This document shows positions 16,662 to 25,275 of a stretch of 64,000 nucleotides of DNA, in pieces; position 1 is the first letter of the stretch; every line of letters starts with the position of its first letter. A program made the position numbers and the translations under genes. The notes under the pieces were generated by a model. That model saw nothing but the letters and a program-made list of their open reading frames with translations, did no database searches and was not told the DNA's origin. Source of the DNA: Streptomyces sp. SAI-135 (GTDB lineage: Bacteria; Actinomycetota; Actinomycetes; Streptomycetales; Streptomycetaceae); assembly GCF_029893805.1 (NCBI RefSeq), contig NZ_JARXYP010000002.1, positions 4,216,001-4,280,000 on the forward strand, given 5' to 3'.

Positions 16662-16751
16662 CTACCTGCCGAGCGCCGCGGCCAACGCCACAACGACGAA
16701 CATCATCACCAGCACACCGGCCATGATCCGGTTCCGCGTCTTCGGGTCCAC
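16662..16751 (-). CDS. 29-residue single-helix membrane peptide
   Basis: A GTG at 16751 opens a frame that reads MDPKTRNRIMAGV and then a hydrophobic run (LVMMFVVVALAAALG) ending Arg-stop. I recall very similar tiny membrane peptides in Streptomyces genomes, but I cannot confirm conservation here. The gene lies ten bases upstream of the start side of... the stop of the ThpR gene at 16761 on the same strand, so it may be the last cistron of that transcript. The function is unknown. Confidence 0.5.
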   Translation of the reverse strand: MDPKTRNRIMAGVLVMMFVVVALAAALGR

Positions 16752-16760
16752 GTGTCGAGC

Positions 16761-17333
16761 CTAACCGGCCCCGCCGAGCGCCCAGCGCCCGACCACCTCG
16801 TAGCGGGGCTGCTCACCCGGCACCCCCGACGTCGGCAGGTTGCTCCGGACCAGCGCCAGCTCGTCGACGGTCCAGGCGCGGCTCGTGAAGCCGTCCAGTA
16901 CCGACAGGCACGGCCGCACATCCACCGCCTCCCGACTGCGGGCCACGGTCAGGTGCGCCTTGTACCGCCGGTGCTCCCCCATCTCGACCCCGGCCTTGCG
17001 CCCGGCCGCCTCCGCCCGCTCGGCGAGCAGCCTCAGCTGCGCCGGCTCGCCGGAGGCCCCCGCCCACAGCGCCCGCCCGTGCCCGAACTGTCCACCGCCT
17101 TGCACGGCCAGCGGGAAGCGGTCGGTCCGCCGGGCCGCCCGCTCCAGCCGCTCCGACAGCGCCGGCACGACGTCGTCGTCGACCTCGCCGTAGAAGGCGA
17201 GCGTGAAGTGCCAGCCCGGGACGCCGGTCCAGCGCAGCGTCTGCGCGCCGGGCTGCTTCCTCAACTCGGCCACCACTGCGGCGAGTTCCTCGGTGACGTC
17301 GTGCGGAGGCAGCACCGCGGCGAAGAGTCTCAT
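16761..17333 (-). CDS. thpR: RNA 2',3'-cyclic phosphodiesterase (2H phosphoesterase, ThpR/LigT family)
   Basis: 190 residues. Two H-x-T motifs define the 2H fold: HFTLAF and HLTVAR. The start MRLFAAVLPP is typical of the family. The enzyme hydrolyses 2',3'-cyclic phosphate ends of RNA to 2'-phosphomonoesters and is historically called 2'-5' RNA ligase. The length is normal for the family. It is divergent from the GNAT gene at 17360 with a 26-base gap, so the two promoters must overlap neighbouring coding starts. Confidence 0.92.
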   Translation of the reverse strand: MRLFAAVLPPHDVTEELAAVVAELRKQPGAQTLRWTGVPGWHFTLAFYGEVDDDVVPALSERLERAARRTDRFPLAVQGGGQFGHGRALWAGASGEPAQLRLLAERAEAAGRKAGVEMGEHRRYKAHLTVARSREAVDVRPCLSVLDGFTSRAWTVDELALVRSNLPTSGVPGEQPRYEVVGRWALGGAG

Positions 17334-17359
17334 GAGGGCCAGCCTGTCATCATGACGGC

Positions 17360-17890
17360 ATGGAGATCACCATCAGGGACGGCGGCCCCGACGACATACC
17401 CGTGATCCTCGACATGCTCGACAGCTGCGTGGAGTGGCTGGTCGCGCAGGGGCGCCCCGGCCAGTGGGGAACCCGGCCGCTGTCCCTGAGCCCGGGCACG
17501 GTGGAGTCCGTCGCCCGGTACGTCGACGAGGGCAGCGTGTACATCGCCGAGGCCGACGGCGTACCGGCCGCGACCCTCACGATCACCGACGCGCCCGGCG
17601 CCTACCTGGATCATCTCCCGCCACCCGGCGAGCCCGAGCGGTACATCCACTGGCTGGCCTCCGACCGCCGCTTCAAGGGCCACGGCATCGGCAGCGCCCT
17701 GCTCGCGCACGCCGCCGAGGAGACCCGGCGCGCGGGCGTCGCCCTGCTGCGGGTGGACTGCTACGCGGGCGACGACGGCAAGCTGGTGGCCTACTACGAG
17801 GCCAACGGCTTCGCCCCGACGGAGACGTACACCGCCGGGGCGGACAACGACTGGCCGGGCCAGGTGCTGGCCATGCGCGTCCTGCCGTAG
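17360..17890 (+). CDS. GNAT family N-acetyltransferase
   Basis: 176 residues. It begins MEITIRDGGPDDIPVILDM, the usual GNAT N-terminus. The acetyl-CoA loop is at SDRRFKGHGIGSALLAHA, followed by LLRVDCYAGDDGKLVAYYEANGF, the C-terminal strand-helix unit. It should transfer an acetyl group from acetyl-CoA to an amine; the acceptor is unknown. Its end is three bases from the stop of the convergent MFS gene at 17894. Confidence 0.92.
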   Translation: MEITIRDGGPDDIPVILDMLDSCVEWLVAQGRPGQWGTRPLSLSPGTVESVARYVDEGSVYIAEADGVPAATLTITDAPGAYLDHLPPPGEPERYIHWLASDRRFKGHGIGSALLAHAAEETRRAGVALLRVDCYAGDDGKLVAYYEANGFAPTETYTAGADNDWPGQVLAMRVLP

Positions 17891-17893
17891 GGC

Positions 17894-19240
17894 TCAGGCC
17901 GCGGGCGCCAGCTGTTCCTGTGCCTCGCGCGGCACGAACCGGACGTGCGGGTGGCCACGGTTCCAGCCGACGGACAGCCGCAGGTTGCCGACGCGGGCCA
18001 GGACCAGGCCGATCGTCACGGCCGCCAGCGCGGCGATCACGCCGCCGGCCGCGAGGCCCGCGCGGACGCCGTACGCGTCGGTGATCCAGCCCGCGATCGG
18101 CGCGCCGATCGGGGAGCCGCCCATGAACACCATCATGTACAGGGCCATCACGCGGCCCCGCATGGCCGGGTCGGTGCCCATCTGGACGCTGGTGTTCGCG
18201 GTGACGTTGACCGTCATGCCGAACATCCCGATCGGGGCCATGAGCAGGGCGAACAGCCACAGCGAGGGGGCGAGGGCGGCCACGATCTCCAGCGCGCCGA
18301 AGGCCACCGCGCCCACGACGAGCACCCGCATCCGGGCGGTGCCGCGCCGGGCCGCGAGCAGGGCGCCGGCCAGCGAGCCGACCGCCATCACGGTGTTGAA
18401 GAGGCTGTAGGAGCCCGCGCCGGCGTGGAAGACGTCGTCGGCGAAGGCGGAGAGGTAGACGGGGAAGTTGAAGCCGAAGGTGGACACGAACCCGACCAGA
18501 ACGATGGTCCAGATCAGCTCCGGCCGCCCGGCCACGTAGTGGAGTCCCTCCCGCAGCTGTCCCTTGCCGCGCGGGGCGCGCTCGACGACGTGCAGCTCGC
18601 GCGCCCGCATCATCAGCAGGCCGACGAGCGGGGCGACGAAGGACAGGCCGTTGGCGAGGAACGCCCAGCCGGTGCCCACGCCGGTGATCATGACTCCGGC
18701 GACGGCGGGGCCGATCAGGCGGGCGGACTGGAAGTTGGCGGAGTTCAGGCTGACCGCGTTCTGGAGCTGGTCGGGGCCGACCATCTCGGAGACGAACGAC
18801 TGGCGGGCCGGGTTGTCGACGACCGTCGCGAGGCCCACGGCGAAGGCGGCGAGGTAGACGTGCCAGACCTGGACGTGACCGCTCAGGGTGAGGACGGCGA
18901 GCGCGACGCCGGTGGCGCCCATGGCGGACTGCGTGAACAGCAGTGCGCGGCGCTTGGGCAGCCGGTCGACCAGGACACCGCCGTAGAGGCCGAAGAGCAG
19001 CATCGGCAGGAACTGCAGGGCCGTCGTGACGCCGACGGCGGTGGCGGAGCCGGTGAGGCTGAGCACCAGCCAGTCCTGGGCGATGCGCTGCATCCAGGTG
19101 CCGATGTTCGAGACGACCTGGCCGGCGAAGAACAGGCGGTAGTTCCTGACCTTCAGCGAGCTGAACATCGACGACTTGCGGGACACAGAGGTAGAAGGGA
19201 TCGGTGCGGGGGCGGAAGGTGCTCCGGGTCCCGTACTCAA
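17894..19240 (-). CDS. MFS transporter (drug efflux type), regulated by adjacent MarR
   Basis: 448 residues from a TTG at 19240 with a GGAGGCG ribosome site. About twelve hydrophobic segments are present, with the MFS motif-A-like GVLVDRLPKRRALL between helices 2 and 3 and a second half-motif DPAMRGRVMALYMMVFMGG. The N-terminus before helix 1 carries about 30 polar residues. The MarR gene lies 25 bases upstream on the same strand, so the pair is a MarR-MFS operon. A role in export of a toxic compound is inferred from this arrangement. Confidence 0.92.
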   Translation of the reverse strand: MSTGPGAPSAPAPIPSTSVSRKSSMFSSLKVRNYRLFFAGQVVSNIGTWMQRIAQDWLVLSLTGSATAVGVTTALQFLPMLLFGLYGGVLVDRLPKRRALLFTQSAMGATGVALAVLTLSGHVQVWHVYLAAFAVGLATVVDNPARQSFVSEMVGPDQLQNAVSLNSANFQSARLIGPAVAGVMITGVGTGWAFLANGLSFVAPLVGLLMMRARELHVVERAPRGKGQLREGLHYVAGRPELIWTIVLVGFVSTFGFNFPVYLSAFADDVFHAGAGSYSLFNTVMAVGSLAGALLAARRGTARMRVLVVGAVAFGALEIVAALAPSLWLFALLMAPIGMFGMTVNVTANTSVQMGTDPAMRGRVMALYMMVFMGGSPIGAPIAGWITDAYGVRAGLAAGGVIAALAAVTIGLVLARVGNLRLSVGWNRGHPHVRFVPREAQEQLAPAA

Positions 19241-19265
19241 AGTGCGTTCGCCTCCTCTTCGCGGC

Positions 19266-19721
19266 TTACAGGTGTGCGAGTTTCTCCAGCACGGGGGCGG
19301 CTTCGCGCAGTTTCGCCCACTCGTCCTCGTCGAGACCGTCGACCAGGGCGGCCAGGAAGGCGTTCCGCTTGGCGCGGGACTCCGCGAGCATGGCCTCGGC
19401 CTGCTCGGTCTTCGTGACGACCTTCTGGCGCCGGTCCTCGGGGTGCGGCTCCAGCCGGACCAGTCCCTTGGCCTCCAGGAGTGCCACGATGCGGGTCATC
19501 GACGGCGGCTGGACGTGCTCCTTGCGGGCGAGTTCGCCCGGGGTGGCCTTGCCGCAGATCGAGAGGGTGCCCAGGACCGACATCTCGGTGGGGCTCAGCG
19601 ACTCGTCGACGCGCTGGTGCTTGAGCCGACGGGACAGTCGCATCACGGCTGATCGCAGGGAGTTCACGGCGGCAGCGTCGTCGCCATGGGTAAGGTCCGG
19701 CATCTCTTTAGCGTAACTCAT
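19266..19721 (-). CDS. MarR family transcriptional regulator
   Basis: 151 residues from the ATG at 19721; a second in-frame ATG at 19703 would drop six residues. The winged helix is clear: LSPTEMSVLGTLSICGKATPGELARKEHVQPPSMTRIV, then LEAKGLVRLEPHPEDRRQKVV, the wing with the typical D-R-R. It should repress its own promoter and the downstream MFS gene, relieved by a small-molecule ligand. The palindrome at 19707-19734 covers its start codon, which fits autoregulation. Confidence 0.95.
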   Translation of the reverse strand: MSYAKEMPDLTHGDDAAAVNSLRSAVMRLSRRLKHQRVDESLSPTEMSVLGTLSICGKATPGELARKEHVQPPSMTRIVALLEAKGLVRLEPHPEDRRQKVVTKTEQAEAMLAESRAKRNAFLAALVDGLDEDEWAKLREAAPVLEKLAHL

Positions 19722-19734
19722 TACTCTCGCTAAA
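19707..19734. promoter_or_regulatory. MarR autoregulatory palindrome over the start codon
   Basis: TTTAGCG (19707-19713) and CGCTAAA (19728-19734) are perfect inverted arms, with a further GTAA/TTAC match inside. The site overlaps the ATG at 19721, so bound MarR would block expression of the MarR-MFS pair directly. Confidence 0.65.
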
Positions 19735-19854
19735 CAAGCTGGCGTGCGCGCGGATTCCCGTGACTCCGGCCACGGAAACCCGATCTTCACCCGTACGAGT
19801 GAGTCGACAGCGGAATGTGAACGCCGCCCACCGCGGGCGGCGACCCTCGTCTCC

Positions 19855-20037
19855 ATGGGGACCAGCGTGCTCAGCCTGCGGATAGACGGGGAGCTGCTCG
19901 AGCGGCTCCGGGACCATGCGGCCAAAAGGGGGATGAGCGTCCAGGACTATGTGATCCGAACGCTCATCCGGGGCGACTTCGACGAGCGGTTCCAGACCGC
20001 CGTCGACGAGACCGAGAAGTTCTACGGGGTGACGTGA
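19855..20037 (+). CDS. Small ribbon-helix-helix protein
   Basis: 60 residues: MGTSVLSLRIDGELLERLRDHAAKR, then MSVQDYVIRTLIRGDF. The short N-terminal strand followed by two helices is the RHH (CopG/ParD-like) fold seen in antitoxins and small regulators. No toxin gene is adjacent: the next gene is the convergent purine permease only five bases away. It is therefore probably a stand-alone DNA-binding protein. It is divergent from the MarR gene, separated by the MarR operator region. Confidence 0.75.
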   Translation: MGTSVLSLRIDGELLERLRDHAAKRGMSVQDYVIRTLIRGDFDERFQTAVDETEKFYGVT

Positions 20038-20041
20038 GGGA

Positions 20042-21436
20042 TCACGTGAGACCCAGCGCCGGCATCAGGTAGTAGAAGCCGAACACCGCCGCGACGACGT
20101 ACATCGGAACCGGAACCTCCCGCCCCCGTCCGGCCGCCAGGCGCAGCACCACGAAGGTGATGAAGCCCATGCCGATGCCGTTGGTGATCGAGTAGGTGAA
20201 CGGCATCATCACCATGGTGACGAAGGCCGGGATCGCGATGGTCCAGTCGGCCCAGTCGATGTCCTGGACCGAGTTCGCCAGGATCATGAAGCCCACCGCG
20301 AGCAGCGCGGGGGTCGCGGCCTGGGACGGGACCATGGTGGCGACGGGTGTCAGGAAGAGGGCCACGGTGAAGAGGCCGCCGGTGACCAGGTTGGCGAAAC
20401 CGGTGCGGGCGCCCTCGCCGACACCGGCCGTGGACTCCACGAAGGCCGTGGTGGCGGAGGACGAGCTGGCACCGCCCGCGGCGACCGCCAGGCCGTCGAC
20501 GAACAGGACCTTGTTGATGCCGGGCATCTGCCCCTGGGCGTCGGTGAGCTTGGCCTCGTCGGAGACGCCCATGATCGTGCCCATCGCGTCGAAGAAACAC
20601 GACAGCAGGACCGTGAAGACGAAGAGGATGCCGGTCAGCACGCCGACCTTGTCGAAGCCGCCGAAGAGGCTGACCTTGCCGAGCAGGCCGAAGTCGGGGG
20701 TGGCGACCGGGTTGCCGGGCCACTTCGGGGTCGTCAGGCCCCAGGACGGGACCTTGGCGACGGCCTCGATGATCACCGCGAGGACCGTCATGGTGACGAT
20801 CGAGATCAGGATCGCGCCGGAGACCTTGCGGACGATGAGCGCGAGGGTGAGCAGGGCGCCCAGGATGAAGACCAGGACCGGCCAGCCGTTGAGGTGGCCG
20901 TCGCTGCCGAGCTGGAGCGGGACGGTGGTCTGGGCGGCGTCCGGGATGCGGGAGACGAAGCCGGAGTCCACGAGCCCGATCAGCATGATGAACAGGCCGA
21001 TACCGATGGAGATCGCCTTGCGCAGGCCGAACGGCACCGCGTTCATCACGCGCTCGCGCAGGCCCGTGGCGACGAGCAGCATCACGATGAAGCCCGCCAG
21101 GACCACCATGCCCATCGCGTCCGGCCAGGACATCCGGGGTGCCAGCTGGAGGGCGACGACCGAGTTCACGCCGAGGCCGGCCGCCAGGGCGATCGGGACG
21201 TTGCCGATCACGCCCATGAGGAGCGTGGTGAAGGCCGCGGTCACGGCGGTCGCGGTGACGAGCTGGCCGTTGTCCAGCTGATGGCCGTACATGTCCTTGG
21301 CGCTGCCGAGGATGATCGGGTTCAGCACGATGATGTAGGCCATCGCGAAGAACGTGGCGAAGCCGCCCCGGATCTCGCGCGGCAGGGTGCTGCCCCGTTC
21401 GGAGATCTTGAAGTAGCGGTCGAGGGCGGTCGGCAT
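20042..21436 (-). CDS. NCS2/AzgA-type purine permease
   Basis: 464 residues with about twelve to fourteen hydrophobic segments. The sequence FKISERGSTLPREIRGGFATFFAMAYIIVLNP at the N-terminus, AAGLGVNSVVA, DAMGTIMGV and SSSATTAFVESTAGVGEGARTG are hallmarks of the AzgA branch that imports hypoxanthine, guanine or adenine with protons. The length is typical. It is transcribed alone from the 21437-21547 gap. I looked for a purine riboswitch in the leader and saw none. Confidence 0.93.
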   Translation of the reverse strand: MPTALDRYFKISERGSTLPREIRGGFATFFAMAYIIVLNPIILGSAKDMYGHQLDNGQLVTATAVTAAFTTLLMGVIGNVPIALAAGLGVNSVVALQLAPRMSWPDAMGMVVLAGFIVMLLVATGLRERVMNAVPFGLRKAISIGIGLFIMLIGLVDSGFVSRIPDAAQTTVPLQLGSDGHLNGWPVLVFILGALLTLALIVRKVSGAILISIVTMTVLAVIIEAVAKVPSWGLTTPKWPGNPVATPDFGLLGKVSLFGGFDKVGVLTGILFVFTVLLSCFFDAMGTIMGVSDEAKLTDAQGQMPGINKVLFVDGLAVAAGGASSSSATTAFVESTAGVGEGARTGFANLVTGGLFTVALFLTPVATMVPSQAATPALLAVGFMILANSVQDIDWADWTIAIPAFVTMVMMPFTYSITNGIGMGFITFVVLRLAAGRGREVPVPMYVVAAVFGFYYLMPALGLT

Positions 21437-21547
21437 TGGATGTTCCTACGAGCAGAAGTGGACAGACACAAACCGTTTCAGTATGAACGTATAAAGCCGG
21501 AGGGGCCATCTCCGCGCGTAGATGTGATCGCCTCGTAAGCTGTCCCC

Positions 21548-21832
21548 ATGGCCGGATTTTTCTCGGGACCCCTCAAGCACGAGGCGCCGGAGCCCCTGGA
21601 GGGCCCCGTGGTCGCCACCGTCACCGGTGGCACGATCCTCTGGTTCGTCCTCTTCCTCGTGCAGCTTCCCTTCTACGGCTGGTTCGCGGACCACGGTCAC
21701 ACCTGGTGGCTGTGGACCTGCCTGGCCGGGGGTGTGCTCGGGATCTACGGGACCTGGTACGTGCGCAAACGGGAGGCAGCGATCCGGAACTCGGCCGCCG
21801 GTGACGCACCCGGCACCCTTGATGCCGAGTGA
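21548..21832 (+). CDS. DUF2530 family membrane protein
   Basis: 94 residues with two hydrophobic helices (TGGTILWFVLFLVQLPFYGWF and WWLWTCLAGGVLGIYGTWYV). The PEPLEGPVVATVTGGT segment is the conserved start of DUF2530, a small actinobacterial membrane protein of unknown function. A TAAGCT hexamer at 21535-21540 lies seven bases from the ATG, so the mRNA may be leaderless. Confidence 0.85.
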   Translation: MAGFFSGPLKHEAPEPLEGPVVATVTGGTILWFVLFLVQLPFYGWFADHGHTWWLWTCLAGGVLGIYGTWYVRKREAAIRNSAAGDAPGTLDAE

Positions 21833-21944
21833 CGAGCGCCCCCTAGTACCACGGCATCATTCGCCCGTTCCCGTCTCCTCCCCAGGTCTGAACTTCCGGT
21901 CACTCGGCGGGTGAAGCCGCAAAACCGCACGTACCGTCGAATGC

Positions 21945-24332
21945 ATGACCCACATCGACGCGGGCGCCGAACTCGACCGCACGACGGCCCCGTCCCGGGC
22001 GGTGACCGGGCTGACCGCGGCCGAGGTCGCCGAACGGGTGGCGCGCGGCCAGGTCAACGACGTGCCGGTGCGCAGCAGCCGGACCCTGGCGGAGATCGTC
22101 CGGGCGAACGTCTTCACCCGCTTCAACGCGATCATCGGTGTGCTCTGGCTGGTGATGCTGTTCGTCGCACCGTTCCAGGACAGCCTGTTCGGATACGTCA
22201 TCCTCGCCAACACCGGGATCGGCATCGTCCAGGAGTGGCGGGCGAAGAAGACCCTCGACTCGCTCGCGGTGATCGGTGAGGCGAGGCCGACCGTACGGCG
22301 GGACGGCACCGCGACCGCGGTCGGCACCTCCGAGATCGTCCTCGACGACCTCATCGAGATCGGGCCCGGCGACAAGGCCGTGGTCGACGGGGTGGTCGCG
22401 GAGGCCGACGGCCTGGAGATCGACGAGTCGCTGCTGACCGGCGAGGCCGACCCGGTGGTCAAGCGCCCCGGCGACCAGGTGATGTCCGGAAGCTTCGTGG
22501 TCGCCGGCGGCGGCGCCTTCACCGCGACCAAGGTCGGCCGCGAGGCCTACGCCGCCCAGCTCGCCGAGGAGGCCTCCCGCTTCACCCTGGTCCACTCCGA
22601 GCTGCGCTCCGGCATCTCCACGATCCTCAAGTACGTGACGTGGATGATGGTCCCGACCGCGATCGGCCTGGTCGTCAGCCAGCTGTTCGTGAAGGACAAC
22701 GACCTCAAGGACTCGATCGCCCGCACGGTCGGCGGCATCGTGCCGATGGTCCCGGAGGGACTCGTCCTCCTCACCTCCGTCGCCTTCGCCATCGGCGTCA
22801 TCCGGCTTGGCCGGAAACAGGCCCTCGTCCAGGAACTCCCGGCCATCGAGGGCCTCGCCCGCGTCGACACGGTCTGCCTCGACAAGACCGGCACCCTCAC
22901 CGAGGGCGGCATGGACGTCACCGAGCTCAGGCCGCTTCAGGGCGCCGACGAGGCGTACGTACGCAAGGTGCTGGGCGCCCTCGGCGAGTCGGACCCGCGG
23001 CCGAACGCCTCCCTCCAGGCGATCATCGACGTCTACCCGGACGTCCAGGAGTGGCGCTGCACCGAGTCGCTGCCCTTCTCCTCGGCCCGCAAGTACAGCG
23101 GGGCCACCTTCAGCCAGGACGACGGCGAGTCCAGCACCTGGCTGCTGGGGGCGCCGGACGTGCTCCTGTCGCCCGGCGACCCCGCCCTCGCCGAGACCGG
23201 ACGGCTCAACGAACAGGGACTGCGCGTGCTGTTGCTGGCCCGCGCCTCCCGTGGCCTCGACGATCCCGAGGTCGCCCGGGGAGCGCGGCCGACCGCCCTC
23301 GTCGTACTGGAGCAGCGGCTGCGGCCCGACGCGGCCGACACCCTGCGGTACTTCGCCGAGCAGGACGTCCGCGCCAAGGTCGTCTCCGGGGACAACGCCG
23401 TGTCGGTCGGGGCGGTGGCGGCCAAACTGGGGCTGAACGGCAGCACGGTGGACGCCCGTGAGCTGCCTGCCGACCCGGACGGGATGGGGAAGGCGCTCGA
23501 CGAGGGCACGGTGTTCGGGCGGGTCACCCCGCAGCAGAAGCGGGACATGGTGGGGGCCCTGCAGTCACGCGGGCACACGGTCGCGATGACCGGCGACGGG
23601 GTCAACGACGTGCTCGCCCTCAAGGACGCCGACATCGGGGTGGCGATGGGCTCCGGCTCTGAGGCCACGCGGGCGGTCGCGCAGATCGTGCTGCTGAACA
23701 ACAGCTTCGCGACGCTGCCGTCGGTGGTGGCGGAGGGCCGGCGGGTGATCGGCAACATCACCCGGGTCGCGACCCTGTTCCTCGTCAAGACCGTGTACTC
23801 GGTGCTGCTGGCCGTCCTCGTGGTGTGCTGGCAGGTGGAGTACCCCTTCCTGCCCCGGCACCTGACCCTGCTGTCGACGCTGACGATCGGCGTCCCGGCC
23901 TTCTTCCTGGCCCTGGCCCCCAACAAGGAACGGGCGCAACCGCACTTCGTACGGCGGGTGATGCGGTACTCGATCCCCGGCGGGGTGGTCGCGGCGGTCG
24001 CGACCTTCGTGACGTACCTGATCGCCCGTCACCACTACACCGGGAGCGGCGCTTTGGACGCGGAGACCAGCGCGGCGACCCTGACCCTGTTCCTGATCTC
24101 GATGTGGGTGCTGGCGATCATCGCCCGCCCCTACACCTGGTGGCGTCTCGCACTGGTCGCGGCGATGGGCCTCGGCTTCGTCCTGGTCCTGGCCGTGCCC
24201 TGGCTCCAGGACTTCTTCGCGCTGAAGCTGGTGGGACTGACGATGCCGTGGATCGCGGTCGGCATCTCGGTGGTGGCGGCGGCCGCCCTGGAACTCCTGT
24301 GGAGGTGGGTCGACCGCCGCGGTACCGCTTAG
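21945..24332 (+). CDS. Cation-transporting P-type ATPase (CtpE-like)
   Basis: 795 residues. Phosphorylation motif DKTGTLT with Asp313, actuator LLTGEADPV, hinge MTGDGVNDVLALKDADIGVAMG, and about ten membrane segments. The M4 motif PMVPEGLVLL, rather than the PEGLPAA of classical calcium pumps, matches mycobacterial CtpE, which is reported to import calcium. The ion here is therefore probably calcium, but that is inferred. The gene is monocistronic, and its end is nine bases from the stop of the convergent DUF5707-like gene. Confidence 0.93.
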   Translation: MTHIDAGAELDRTTAPSRAVTGLTAAEVAERVARGQVNDVPVRSSRTLAEIVRANVFTRFNAIIGVLWLVMLFVAPFQDSLFGYVILANTGIGIVQEWRAKKTLDSLAVIGEARPTVRRDGTATAVGTSEIVLDDLIEIGPGDKAVVDGVVAEADGLEIDESLLTGEADPVVKRPGDQVMSGSFVVAGGGAFTATKVGREAYAAQLAEEASRFTLVHSELRSGISTILKYVTWMMVPTAIGLVVSQLFVKDNDLKDSIARTVGGIVPMVPEGLVLLTSVAFAIGVIRLGRKQALVQELPAIEGLARVDTVCLDKTGTLTEGGMDVTELRPLQGADEAYVRKVLGALGESDPRPNASLQAIIDVYPDVQEWRCTESLPFSSARKYSGATFSQDDGESSTWLLGAPDVLLSPGDPALAETGRLNEQGLRVLLLARASRGLDDPEVARGARPTALVVLEQRLRPDAADTLRYFAEQDVRAKVVSGDNAVSVGAVAAKLGLNGSTVDARELPADPDGMGKALDEGTVFGRVTPQQKRDMVGALQSRGHTVAMTGDGVNDVLALKDADIGVAMGSGSEATRAVAQIVLLNNSFATLPSVVAEGRRVIGNITRVATLFLVKTVYSVLLAVLVVCWQVEYPFLPRHLTLLSTLTIGVPAFFLALAPNKERAQPHFVRRVMRYSIPGGVVAAVATFVTYLIARHHYTGSGALDAETSAATLTLFLISMWVLAIIARPYTWWRLALVAAMGLGFVLVLAVPWLQDFFALKLVGLTMPWIAVGISVVAAAALELLWRWVDRRGTA

Positions 24333-24341
24333 TGCCGGGTC

Positions 24342-25142
24342 CTACTGGACGTCGACGAAGTCGCCCGCCGCGCTCACGGACGACGTGGTCGTCGTGCCCG
24401 CGAAGCTGTAGCGGTAGTAACCGTCGGCCGTCGCCGTGGTCGTCGTCTTCAGCGTGCCCGTGGACGACGTCTTGATGGTCTTGAGGGTCGTGTAGGTGCT
24501 GCTGCCCTTCTTGCGGAACTGCAGCTTCACCGGCTGGGTCGCGTAACCGGCGTACTTGTTGGTGTCCCAGTTGGCGCGAGCCAGCTTGCCCGTGACGGTG
24601 ATGGTCTTCCCCTTCTTCACCGGCTCCGGGGAGGCGTCGGTGGTGAGGGTGGCCCGGCGCTGGAGGTGAGTGGTGCCGAGGCCGCCCTGCCAGGTCATGC
24701 CGCCGGCGTTGTTGACCGCGAGGGCGCCCAGCTTCCAGGTGCCGGCCTCACTGCTGCGCAGGTCGCCGTCCTCGTCGGAGCCCTTGGGGCGGAACTGGAT
24801 CTTCGCTGAGCACTTCAGGACCGTCGAGGAGGACGCCGTGCAAGTACCCGGCTCGTCACCGCCGAGCAGGTCGTCGGAGTCCAGGCCGAGGGTGGCGCCG
24901 CGGTAGAGGACCGGGCCGGTCTGGAAGGAGCTCGCGCTCAGGTTCGCGGGCTTGGTCACGGTGTAGGTCGCGGAAACCGTGACCATCGACGTCGTGCCGA
25001 CCACGATGTTCTTGCCGCTGTTGACCTTCAGGTTGGAGAAGGTGACGGCGGGCCCGGCCGTGGCGGCCGAGGCGGACGGCACGGCGAGGGCGGAGAGGGC
25101 CACGGCGCCGGAGGCGGCGAGGACGAGGGCGCGTATGCGCAT
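24342..25142 (-). CDS. Secreted DUF5707-like repeat protein
   Basis: 266 residues. The start MRIRALVLAASGAVALSALA, ending PSASAA, is a signal peptide. The mature part is beta-rich with two Ig-like halves, the second containing PEPVKKGKTITVTGKLARANW and YTTLKTIKTSSTGTLKTT. I place it with the Streptomyces family I remember as DUF5707 (sometimes called calcium-binding). A frameshifted paralog lies immediately upstream on the same strand (25276-26131), so this is a tandem gene pair. The function is unknown; it is probably an exported structural or binding protein. Confidence 0.8.
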   Translation of the reverse strand: MRIRALVLAASGAVALSALAVPSASAATAGPAVTFSNLKVNSGKNIVVGTTSMVTVSATYTVTKPANLSASSFQTGPVLYRGATLGLDSDDLLGGDEPGTCTASSSTVLKCSAKIQFRPKGSDEDGDLRSSEAGTWKLGALAVNNAGGMTWQGGLGTTHLQRRATLTTDASPEPVKKGKTITVTGKLARANWDTNKYAGYATQPVKLQFRKKGSSTYTTLKTIKTSSTGTLKTTTTATADGYYRYSFAGTTTTSSVSAAGDFVDVQ

Positions 25143-25275
25143 GTGCGTTCCCCATGAGGAGAGAAGGATTCGGGAGTCTGCTGACTCACTCCGTAGATCC
25201 GTGACTCAGGGGACTGGTTGTACGGGTGGGGCGTGATTTTGACCGCACATGCGCAGCGCTTTACGTCTCGTCGAC

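Noticed and set aside
19855..20037. Antitoxin of a toxin-antitoxin pair
   Set aside because: The RHH fold would fit, but no small partner gene is adjacent on either side.
21437..21547. Purine riboswitch before the AzgA-type permease
   Set aside because: The gap is about 110 bases and shows none of the conserved loop sequences or paired stems of the purine aptamer.
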